Source: Neoarius graeffei (taxonomy: Eukaryota; Chordata; Actinopteri; Siluriformes; Ariidae). Taken from it: DNA of 64,000 nucleotides. The stretch spans positions 43,378,198-43,442,197 of the forward strand of contig NC_083577.1 of NCBI RefSeq assembly GCF_027579695.1, in the 5' to 3' direction. Below, piece after piece: positions 55,767-64,000 of the stretch. Each line of letters begins with the position of its first letter. Position 1 is the stretch's first letter. The notes below the pieces were generated by a model. That model did no database searches. It was not told the origin of the DNA and saw nothing but the letters and a program-made list of their open reading frames with translations. Made by a program: the position numbers and the translations under genes.

Positions 55767-57126
55767 TAGGGTTGCCACCTGTGTCTGACAAAAATCCTGG
55801 ACATTTCGACCATCCAATCGACCTTTTTGCTTGTAAGCAACGGCGCCCTTCGCATATCTAACCCAAGACAAAAATCGCCCTTCTATGCTGAAATTGTATT
55901 GCTCTAATTAGTAAAAATGACGCTTTTGCTAGTTATTTGTTTAGTTAATTGCTTTACATAATATAGCAGGTCTTCATTATTTTGGTTTATTTCCAACAGT
56001 TTTTGGTTGTGGACACCTGGGGGCAGTAGTGGGCACAGGTAAAAGGGGAATACATACTGTAATTAAGTTCTGTTTGTTTGCTTATGTGGAATAAAAATAA
56101 ATAATTAATTTTTCATTGTATCTAAGAATACCTGAATGTAACAATGTAAGGTGTAGTGTCCAACAGCTTACCTGATTGCTTAGAGTGTGGTGTGTGCTTT
56201 GCTTGTGCTTGCCTGTGCCTCTGCTGCTCTTGGCTAAACAAATACATAGGAGGACATGTAACTGATATAACTGGGCACATACAGGAGTATGTACTACACT
56301 ATTTCATTTAATTCACAAAAACCTTACCTAATCTTCCATTTATATTTGGTGTTTTTCTTTGCTGCTGCTATGAGTCCTGGCTGATTTTCAATGAATGTCT
56401 TGAACTCAGTACAGGACAACTAAAAGTTTAGCCTGACTTGAAGCTCAGCCTTCACCATTGCAACAGAGAGTCTGTTTCTTTTATCAGTCCAAGCATCCTC
56501 CATTGCCCTTTTTCCACCAAAGCAGTTCCAGGGCTGGTTCGGGGCCAGTGCTTAGTTTGGAACCGGGTTTTCTGTTTCCACTGACAAAGAACTGGCTCTG
56601 GGGCCAGAAAAACCGGTTCCAGGCTCGCACCAACTCTCTGCTGGGCCAGAGGAAAGAACCGCTTACGTCAGCGGGGGGGCGGAGTTGTTAAGACCAACAA
56701 CAATAAAAAGACCATGAAAGATCGCCATTTTTAGGCGATGAGAAGCAGCAGCTGTACAAACGCGAAGTCATCCATTATTATTATTGTTGTTGTTGCTGCT
56801 GCTGCTTCTTCCGTGTTGTTTTTGCTTAGATATTCGCGCCAAGATTTATGCAAACGTAGCGCCGTAACTGACGTATACAGCGACGTAAGTGACATATACA
56901 GCGACGTAATGACGTATACAGCGACGTAATGACATGGCTCCGCTTAGCACGGTGAGCTTGGAAAAGCAAACTGGTTCTCAGCTGGCTCGCAAGTTGAAAT
57001 ACACATTTTGCCCATCATGTACAAAAAACCGGGACATTCAGTGTCCCGGATTTTTATTTTATTTTTCCGGGACAGACCATGAAAATCCGGGACAATCAGG
57101 AAAAACCGGGACAGGTGGCAACACTA
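55767..57126. mobile_element. hAT element inside the Harbinger-type element
   Basis: Ends TAGGGTTGCCACCTGT and ACAGGTGGCAACACTA; exact 8-bp duplication GTCCGGAC at 55759-55766 and 57127-57134. No transposase frame. Confidence 0.85.
56505..56999. mobile_element. MITE with CCCTTTTTCCACC end, copy 2 (right end missing)
   Basis: Close to 26649-27183 up to CTCAGCTGGCTCGCAAGTTG, then the match stops. Contains GACGTATACAGCGACGTAAT in two to three tandem units. Confidence 0.75.
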
Positions 57127-57336
57127 GTCCGGACCAAAGGAACCCTGGTGCGGATCTTTTGGAGGTGTGAAAACAGACCGGACCTAATCTGACAGTTTTG
57201 CTTTTTTGTACCTCGGGAGCTTCCGTCGTTTGTCGAGCATTATGGGAAACAGAGTCTTGACACTCCACCGCAAAGTGCAACCACTGTTTCGGTTGTCAAG
57301 GCTCGTTCAGTCACCAGTGGTAGGCGAGTACAAAAA

Positions 57337-57666
57337 ATGAGTAGGGGGCAAACGTGGGCCGAGGAAGAAACGCGTACCCTTGTGGATATATGGGCAGATG
57401 TCCACATATCTGAGCTTTTGGAGAGAACACACAAAAATGCCACCGTGTTTGCTGTATTCAGTGAGAAAATGAAGCAGAAGGGGTTCACGCGCTCCCCAGA
57501 ACAATGTCGGCTAAAAGTGAAGAAACTCCGTCAGACCTACATTAAAATTAGGGACATTCTTTCAAAAAGTGGCGGTACTAGCGACGCAAAAAAGAAATTC
57601 ATCTATTGCGTGAAGAGCCAGAACTGTCACAACATGATGTGCGCTCATCAGCGCTATCCTCCGTAG
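57337..57666 (+). CDS. Myb/SANT-like DNA-binding protein of the Harbinger element (partial)
   Basis: MSRGQTWAEEETRTLVDIWA to LRQTYIKIRDILSKSG is a Myb/SANT-like domain (W7, W19, and the QCRLKVKKLR helix). Harbinger transposons encode such a helper protein beside the transposase. The frame ends at a stop at 109 aa, shorter than usual family members. Confidence 0.65.
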   Translation: MSRGQTWAEEETRTLVDIWADVHISELLERTHKNATVFAVFSEKMKQKGFTRSPEQCRLKVKKLRQTYIKIRDILSKSGGTSDAKKKFIYCVKSQNCHNMMCAHQRYPP

Positions 57667-58024
57667 CCGCCTTGCCCTTTGTCATCGTCGTTGATAAATT
57701 ACGTACAACAGCATAGTAATCGCACAATTGTGAAAACAGTAAGAACTGGAAAAAACATATAGCTTTGATTATATTAAAAAGAATAACAGCACGGAAAGCC
57801 TCCATGACTACTTTTGAACTTAACGCTTTGTGCGCGTGTCGTCTCTGACCAATAGCTGAACGACCTCAGGGCGCGTGGCTTTGTTGACAGATTTTGGTCC
57901 GCTTACAAAAATGTACAGTGTGAAAGCGAACCGCACCAAAATGAAAAAAAACAAAAAACAAAAACATTTGGTTCGGACCAAAGCAAGTGAACTATCGAAC
58001 TATCCTGGTCTGAAGACACCCTAA

Positions 58025-59228
58025 ATCGACCGTTAGGCCTAGTTCGGATGAAATTACACTATTAAAATGATCACTGAATGATTTGTTTTTCTGAATCTTT
58101 ACTATTTTGTTGTTCGCTAGAATACCATTTTGCGATTTCACACTTAAGCAAATGTTTGAAAACTCCGGATCTCCTTCCTTCATGGTGGCTGCCATTTTTT
58201 TGTGCCGCACGGCGCATGCGCAGAGCTGATTCGACAGGGCTTTCCACAAGCGCCAGCTGCCGGCCATACAGCCGACTACACAATTAAGTCCAGCCGACTA
58301 CTTTAGTGACTATTATTTTTGTAGCCCACAGGCTCTAAATATTAATTTTCGATTTTAATAAAATTAAATGTTTATCTAACGGACTGACAATAATGTCAAA
58401 CTGAACCGCACTCATTTAAGTTGTGATTCGAGCTGTTTGTACCGATAATAACCACAAATTCCCCGCCGATTTCGTTGATCAAGGGACTCATCCCCCGACA
58501 TGCGGTGTGTGCGCGCGCACTTGGCGGAGGCAGTAGTGTGTCGGGGCCGTCGGAGGCGACATCAGAGGGAACAGAAGCAGAGATGACGCTTATTTTGTCT
58601 CCGGTAAACCAGTCTTCTCTCGTTCAATTACGTGCTGGCATCAAAAGACACCGTTGGTTGTAAATGAAACCAAACTGAGTCGTTGGAGTGTATCTGCATA
58701 CACAAATGGAGAAATGTTCGCTGAGTGTGTAATTGTGTAGCCCCACTGCAGACCGTTGTCATTGTTAATTCATAGCATGCTCAGCTGCGTGAATGTGTCA
58801 TGCACCGAAAATAAGAGATTTACAAGCCAGGAACGCCTCATGATGCAATACGCAAGAAAAGAAAGATGATTTACTGCCATTTTACTTTGTATTTGAGTAA
58901 AGTGAATAAATAAATGGTCTGTGGAAAATACATAATCCTGGGAACTGCGTGCACAGTTTATTATTAGTGATGCAGTGCTATGCATTGCAAACTATTGACT
59001 CCCATATAGGGAGCAAAGCACAGCAAACTCTTGTTCTTCCGTTTTTCATCTTCTGTACAAATTTCGATTTCGAATAACCCAATAACCGTACATCACACAC
59101 AGACAAACAATACATCAAAACGTGTGGCTCGATCGGACTCACTATGCTATTACTTTGTTCAGCATTCTATGATTTTTTTCGCGACGTAGTCGCGAAAAAA
59201 ATCACACAAAATTTCCCATTAATTTTCT
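58025..59228. other. Unresolved repeat-like region
   Basis: No gene. A perfect hairpin lies at 59171-59203 and the region joins a fish repeat shared with the first 2 kb of the window. Confidence 0.35.
59171..59203. repeat. Perfect 15-bp-arm hairpin
   Basis: GATTTTTTTCGCGAC, loop GTA, then GTCGCGAAAAAAATC. Confidence 0.9.
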
Positions 59229-59454
59229 ATGGAATTAATTGAAAAAAATCGCACATTTTCAATGTTTTTCAAACATCCGCTGCCCTGGCATGCTTTCACC
59301 TAGAGACATGATTCAAACTTTAAAATGGAGACAAACTTCTCCTGTGTGGATCTGGCATTCAACTTTTTTGCTAGGTTCTATACTTTATCAGTCACAGATC
59401 AAACACCATGAGCAAATCTGGAGAAATTCAGACTTTATAATGGGTGTCTATGGC

Positions 59455-59870
59455 GTTACACACCAGCGGGGCTCAGGAATTTAGAGTGTAGGCAGCTTGA
59501 AAAAAAAAAGCTCTAACTTTCTCATTTAAACTGTTTTCAGCCACAATTTTCACTCTACACACAATTTTCTCAAAAGTTGTAGTCACACTTGTCTTGATTC
59601 ACACAATGTGTCTACCTGAGCGACAGGATTTACAGTTTTTTGAATGAGAAGCCTGAAAGTAAGGAGAGGACAGCCGCGCTGCCCCATAGACTCCCATTAT
59701 AAACCTGACAGCGCTTTTACTACAAAATTAGAAATGTCACTTGTTTTTAACTCACTCTATTGTCCACATTTTTTACACTAGGGACAAAAAACTTACATCA
59801 ATGTGTTCATGGGAGCCTTGTAGCACTCAGTGTGAAAGAATTTTGTGAATAGTTCCTTTCGTTTCCATGT
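59455..59870. repeat. Repeat shared (inverted) with 1090-1540
   Basis: Blocks such as ACACAATGTGTCTACCTGAG, TTTGAATGAGAAGCCTGAAA and GACTCCCATTATAAAC recur in reverse complement inside the hAT element near the left edge. Followed by a tandem CTCCACTCAGGGAGCAGAGA duplication at about 59970-60020. Confidence 0.75.
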
Positions 59871-60311
59871 AAATCAGTGTTGTTCGAGGAGAGGGAACTC
59901 TGAGAAAAAGCGCTCTTTGCTTGTCATATTGTGTCTCTTCCCTGCACCTGAGCACCGTTACCAAGGCGACGAGCTCCACTCAGGGAGCAGAGAGAGGCGG
60001 GGCTCCACTCAGGGAGCAGAGAGGGGCGGGGCTGCTTACACAACAGATCAGGCACTGAGTGGTTGTCAAGTACGCGTGTGTCTAGCAACCGGTGGATTCA
60101 GAGCCTGCGCGGTATAATTGTGAGCATCAAAAACTATTAAACTTTTTCCCCATCCAAAGTGTACCACATTTTAACGATATGGCTGAGTAAAATCTCCATA
60201 AATTTAAGACCACAGGGTTTGAAATTTAAGACAATTTAAGACTTTTTAATGGCCTTATTTTAGGAAAATTAAATTTAAGACTTTTTAAGGACCCGCAGCC
60301 ACCCTGGTCAC

Positions 60312-61349
60312 GCACACAGTGTTGGGTAAGTTACCAGTTACTCTGAAATAAATGAAGCTTTACTATACAGAAGCTACCACCCAGAAAAATGGAGTAAGCC
60401 AAGTTATACAAACACAGCAAAAGTAGTTCACTACATGAGAAGCTACTTTAAGTTGAACCAACTTCACGTGGAGATCAACATGAGAATACTTGTTTAAGTT
60501 GAATCATACCAAGTCAATTCTATTGTGGTTATCAACATACCTGCCACTTTAGTGAAATCCAAGACAAAAGACTGTTGGAATGCATTTAATTTCTTTATTA
60601 GGACCTCCCTTAACAAGGAATCATTTTCCAAGATGGTCAAATAATGCCTGGAGTAATAATGTAGGCTAACTATAAACACAACTGGACAGGTCAAGCCATC
60701 CAAGTATATCAACAATAACTTCACTGTGAAATAAAGCTTCTTTTAAAAGAAAAAGGCTTGCCTCATTTTTCAAAATATTGACTTAGTTTACAAATTAACC
60801 AGTTACTATGGCAAAAAAAACTCATCTTGAAAGAAAAAGGCAACACAAAAACATATTTGGTTAACAAATTAACCAATTACTAAATTAATACAAACAGTTA
60901 AATTGCGAAAAAAAAGAAAAGGCCTTCATTTTGTGTGTGTGAGGGCAGTATGTGGGCTAACTCCTCTACCAAGAGGTGCTTCTCAAAGTCTGCATCCGAG
61001 AGGCGGTTTCTCTTTGGTCGGAAAATATCTTATCCTACACTAAAGAGACGCTCATATATTTTTCGAGATGTGGCCAAGGCGACTGTGTACATGACTTGTC
61101 TCCTACCATCGTTCTATTAAGCAAGCTAGTGTCGTTTCTGTTTAACCATGCGGACATTTGGTCTTCTTTTGGGCTTAATGGCGGTTGGCAAGCCAACTTA
61201 AACGTGCATTACCGCCACCTACTGGATTGGAGTGTGGAACAGAAGTTAGTCTTCTTCTTCTTCTGTCGATTTATTGGCGGTTAACAATCGATGTGTATTA
61301 CTGACATCTACCGGGCTGAGGTGTGATCTCAAGGGACATTAAATTGCAG
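60312..61349. other. Repeat-rich stretch before the LINE
   Basis: CAGTGTTGGGTAAGTTAC at about 60317 resembles the start of a common fish hAT repeat, but no matching end is found. Two GGCGGT-containing TACCGCCACCTACTGG-type words occur at about 61210-61310. No gene. Confidence 0.4.
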
Positions 61350-61605
61350 ACTGATTATAACAACAACAAAAACTAAATTCTGTTTGCTAGTTGAGTGTCC
61401 TTTAAATACTGTGTTCGAGCTGTTACTGCTGATTGTGTGAATGGCTGACTTAATAAGTTGTCTGTAGTTACAGGTTTTCTCAATGCCCTCACAGGCCCCA
61501 GAATGATGTTTCCCTATTGTATACAACCCACTATTTAGACTTGTGTGCCCTATCCTCAGCCTAGTCAACCAAACCTCCTCCTGTCGTTTCAGTTCACCAC
61601 CCCTT

Positions 61606-62040
61606 CTACGTAATCACCACCTCCTTTTGTAAATTATATAGATGCCTTCCTTTCTCCTTTGTATTCCATTTCTCCTGCCACATTTTGTTGATGTTTTCTT
61701 TAATTATTACTTTAATTTCTGCCTTGCTTAATGGGACTTCTAACTCAACCTCATTTGCCTTGATGGCCTCTTTGGCCATTTTATCCACTCTCTCATTACC
61801 CTCAACCTCCTTATGAGCTGGAACCCATGTGAACTGAATAAAAATTTTATGTTGATTTATCTTAAATATGAGGTGGTTAATTTCATCTAAGAGGTCTTGT
61901 CGGCATGTAGATTTTCCACTCTGGATACTATTTAAGGAAGACATAGAATCTGAACAAATAACTGCCTTACTAGGCTTTACCTCCTCCACCCACTGCAGGG
62001 CCAGTATAATAGCCATCATTTCTGCTGAAAAAATTGACAA
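61606..62040 (-). CDS. LINE RNase H domain (partial frame)
   Basis: 144 aa: AEMMAIILALQWVEEVKPSK, SDSMSSLNSIQSGKS, WVPAHKEVEGNERVDKMAKE. The frame stays open upstream through YDTDASKDETGKTGAAVF, holding the first catalytic Asp, in a different frame from the reverse transcriptase. Confidence 0.85.
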   Translation of the reverse strand: MSIFSAEMMAIILALQWVEEVKPSKAVICSDSMSSLNSIQSGKSTCRQDLLDEINHLIFKINQHKIFIQFTWVPAHKEVEGNERVDKMAKEAIKANEVELEVPLSKAEIKVIIKENINKMWQEKWNTKEKGRHLYNLQKEVVIT

Positions 62041-62066
62041 GTGATCTGACGTCCTTTTCCCAATAC

Positions 62067-63353
62067 TTACATTGTAGCTGGGGATGAATACTGCTGCTCC
62101 TGTCTTACCAGTTTCGTCTTTAGAAGCATCTGTATCATATATATCTGTGTCGTGTCATCATACATTACTTCTAAATACTGCTGTACATTCTGATAAAAAA
62201 CTCTGGATTTTGCAGTCTCCTTAGTTTCCAAATTTACAATAGGGAAATAAAATAACCAAGGGGGAATGATTGACCTTGTAATTGTTTTGCAAAGAGGAAT
62301 GTCACTGATCCCCAATTGATCTGCCTGCTGATTACCATCCCACCCAAAACTGCGTATGGGTCGACCATACTCCCAGCATTCCCTTAGTACCTGTTTGGTT
62401 GGGTGATTATCGTCATGACCCTGTAGGTTTAGCCAGTATGACACTGATAATTTCAGTCGCCTGAGGTCCAGTGGCATCTCCCCTGCTTCCACCTGAAGTG
62501 CTGGGACTGGAGAGGTCCTGAAGGCACCACAGCATATACGGAGGGCTTTGGCTTGTATCTTGTTTAGCTCTAACAAGGAAGACTTGGCTGCTGAATTATA
62601 TGCTATACATCCATAATCCAATACTGGTCGGATTAGGGCACTATAAATTCTTTTCAAGGATGTGCTTGATGCCCCCCAGTCATTCCCTGCTAAGCATTTC
62701 AGAATATTAATTCCCTTTTTACATTTGTCTATAACCTTTTGAATATGAACTTTAAAAGAAAGTTTGATATCGAACCATACACCAAGGTATCTTAAATTAT
62801 CCGTTTGCTTGAGTGGCTGCCCATACAACCTGAGGTCTACTGTAGGGTTAACCCTTTTCTTTGAGAAACATATAACTTGTGTCTTTTCAACAGATAAATG
62901 AAACCCCCACTCATGTGACCGTCTTTCAACCTCGTTTATAGCTATTTGCATTCTGTTCCTCAGACTATCAGAATTTCGGCCTCTCACCCACAGTGCCCCA
63001 TCATCTGCATAAAGTGCTCTACTGATTCTGGAGTCAATATTGTTAAAAACATCATTAATCATTATATTAAATAGAATTGGGCTGCAGACGCTACCCTGTG
63101 GGGTACCATTTCCTATAGAGTAGATATTTGAATGGCTCGCTCCAACTCTTACCTCTATAGTTCTATTCCTTAAAAAATCTCTAATCCAATTGAACATTTT
63201 ACCTTCTATTCCCATTTTATTCAACTTAAGTAAAAGACCCTCTTTCCAGAGCATATCATATGCTTTTTCAATATCAAAGAACATTGCCAAGACTGACTCC
63301 TTGTTTGCTTGAGCTTTCCTAATTTCATTTTCTAGGCAGATTATTGGATCCAT
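62067..63353 (-). CDS. LINE reverse transcriptase, palm to thumb (partial frame)
   Basis: 428 aa with FDIEKAYD, GTPQGS and ALYADDGALW, then the SVEKTQVICFSKKR and YLGVWFD motifs of non-LTR reverse transcriptases. It carries the full set of palm motifs and runs into an out-of-frame end just before the RNase H part. Confidence 0.88.
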   Translation of the reverse strand: MDPIICLENEIRKAQANKESVLAMFFDIEKAYDMLWKEGLLLKLNKMGIEGKMFNWIRDFLRNRTIEVRVGASHSNIYSIGNGTPQGSVCSPILFNIMINDVFNNIDSRISRALYADDGALWVRGRNSDSLRNRMQIAINEVERRSHEWGFHLSVEKTQVICFSKKRVNPTVDLRLYGQPLKQTDNLRYLGVWFDIKLSFKVHIQKVIDKCKKGINILKCLAGNDWGASSTSLKRIYSALIRPVLDYGCIAYNSAAKSSLLELNKIQAKALRICCGAFRTSPVPALQVEAGEMPLDLRRLKLSVSYWLNLQGHDDNHPTKQVLRECWEYGRPIRSFGWDGNQQADQLGISDIPLCKTITRSIIPPWLFYFPIVNLETKETAKSRVFYQNVQQYLEVMYDDTTQIYMIQMLLKTKLVRQEQQYSSPATM

Positions 63354-63949
63354 AGTAGTACGGCCATTTCTAAAACCACTTTGATGTGGAGAGAAAAGAC
63401 TTCTTTTTCAATCTCATATACTAACCTCTTAGTTATCATCCTTTCCATCAACTTGCAAAGATTGGATGTTAGTGCTACAGGCCTATAGCTTTTGACCTCT
63501 GCTTTATCTTTACTTGGTTTAGCTATAGGTACCACTACTGAATGTTTCCAGCTAGAGGGCAGCTTACCTTGCTCCCAAATTTTATTGTATAACTTTAAAA
63601 TCACACTTTTAGCCACATCAGATAATTGTTCAATCATTTTATAACAAATTCTGTCTTTACCTGGAGATGTATTTTTAACACCCACTAACGCTCTTTTCAG
63701 TTCAAATAATGTAAAATTCTTATCAAGTGCACTCTCACTTATATCTTTCTTTCCTAATAAGTTTCCATTATCTTCAATCATTTTTGTTCTCCATAGTAAC
63801 TCATTTGATAAGTTTTTAGAGCTATGCACTTTAACAAAGGCCCTAGCAAGCATCTCTGCTTTTTCATCATTATTTACTGCTTCACCATCACTATCTTTAA
63901 TTACTGGTAAAGAGAAATCCCTTCTTATTCCTCCCATCTTTCTGATCAT
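63341..63949 (-). CDS. LINE reverse transcriptase, N-terminal part (partial frame)
   Basis: 202 aa with SPGKDRICYKMIEQL and WKHSVVVPIAKPSKDKAEVK, then a frameshift. Continues upstream towards the right edge. Confidence 0.8.
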   Translation of the reverse strand: MIRKMGGIRRDFSLPVIKDSDGEAVNNDEKAEMLARAFVKVHSSKNLSNELLWRTKMIEDNGNLLGKKDISESALDKNFTLFELKRALVGVKNTSPGKDRICYKMIEQLSDVAKSVILKLYNKIWEQGKLPSSWKHSVVVPIAKPSKDKAEVKSYRPVALTSNLCKLMERMITKRLVYEIEKEVFSLHIKVVLEMAVLLWIQ

Positions 63950-64000
63950 TCCCCATACCTCAGTGACCTTAACTTCTGATCCAGTAATATTACAGAAACT

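Larger units (their letters stand above)
55608..58021 (+). mobile_element. PIF/Harbinger-type element with a Myb-like gene remnant
   Basis: GGGCGTATTCACACC and GGTCTGAAGACACCC ends are flanked by TAA (55605-55607, 58022-58024). Subterminal GGTCCGGACCAAAC words repeat near both ends. Contains a Myb/SANT-like frame but no transposase. A hAT element is inserted at 55767-57126. Confidence 0.78.
55008..60306. mobile_element. CAGGGTG-ended transposon, outer layer of a third nest
   Basis: Begins CAGGGTGTCTACAGG with TTAAATTTAAGACTTTTTAA and ends with the inverted TTAAATTTAAGACTTTTTAA then CCACCCTG. 5-bp GTCAC on each side (55003-55007, 60307-60311). Holds a Harbinger-type element and other repeats; no transposase of its own recognised. 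Confidence 0.65.
61380..64000 (-). mobile_element. LINE with reverse transcriptase and RNase H (5' part outside window)
   Basis: Minus strand. Reverse transcriptase 63949-62067: SYRPVALTSNLCKLMERMI, FDIEKAYDMLW, GTPQGSVCSPILFN and YADD at the active site. RNase H 62040-61606: SDSMSSLNSI and WVPAHKEVEGNERVD. RNase H after the reverse transcriptase points to the I/Jockey side of LINEs, perhaps Nimb. Two frameshifts are visible: one near 63380, before the SGFRNGRTTMDPI segment, and one near 62120, between the reverse transcriptase and RNase H. So this copy is dead unless these are sequence errors. The endonuclease would lie right of the window. Confidence 0.85.

Overview
The window looks like a ray-finned fish (teleost) genome. 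It has short exons in repeat-filled introns, many tRNA-derived SINEs and many Tc1, hAT and Harbinger-like DNA transposons. A catfish or another otophysan is a guess from the SINE type only.

Four host genes can be supported. On the minus strand at 6700-6745 lies the first coding exon of pou2f1 (Oct-1), so positions 1-6699 are its intron 1 and the rest of the gene lies left of the window. On the plus strand follow three immunoglobulin-superfamily genes head to tail: gpa33 (seven coding exons, 10883-16027, 527 aa), ildr2/angulin-3 (nine exons, 17482-44309, 580 aa) and ildr1/angulin-2 (eight exons, 47629-52215, 565 aa). All three exon chains keep frame, and their totals are multiples of three. 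POU2F1, GPA33 and ILDR2 also lie near each other in human 1q24 with the same relative orientations. ILDR1 is on a different human chromosome, so ildr1 directly behind ildr2 is notable. By family, the three products are membrane proteins of epithelial cell contacts. The angulins recruit tricellulin to tricellular junctions.

Layout: 1-3875 is a large inverted-repeat transposon with an intact 358-aa transposase-like frame and a hAT element inside one arm. 3948-4283 is a ZBED/hAT relic. 5040-6850 is the GC-rich pou2f1 5' region. 7255-9015 is a SINE cluster. 10883-17240 is gpa33. 17482-44309 is ildr2, whose 18-kb intron 3 holds a Harbinger-type MITE (22280-23649), SINEs, a three-deep Tc1/hAT/hAT nest (29109-32840) and a still deeper nest (32997-38332) with a long foldback and one solo LTR. 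44310-47628 is intergenic and carries a tandem duplication. 47629-52215 is ildr1. 53579-60306 is a SINE followed by another nest (Harbinger containing hAT). 61380-64000 is the 3' part of a minus-strand LINE with reverse transcriptase and RNase H, running off the right edge.

The most unusual host feature is the gpa33 cytoplasmic tail. It is about 245 residues and is built from 7-residue repeats of the type Y-D-D-x-R-D-x, whereas the mammalian tail is short. No wholly new system was found. The best candidates for novelty are this tail, the ildr2-ildr1 tandem, and the transposase-like gene whose start codon lies inside its own inverted repeat.
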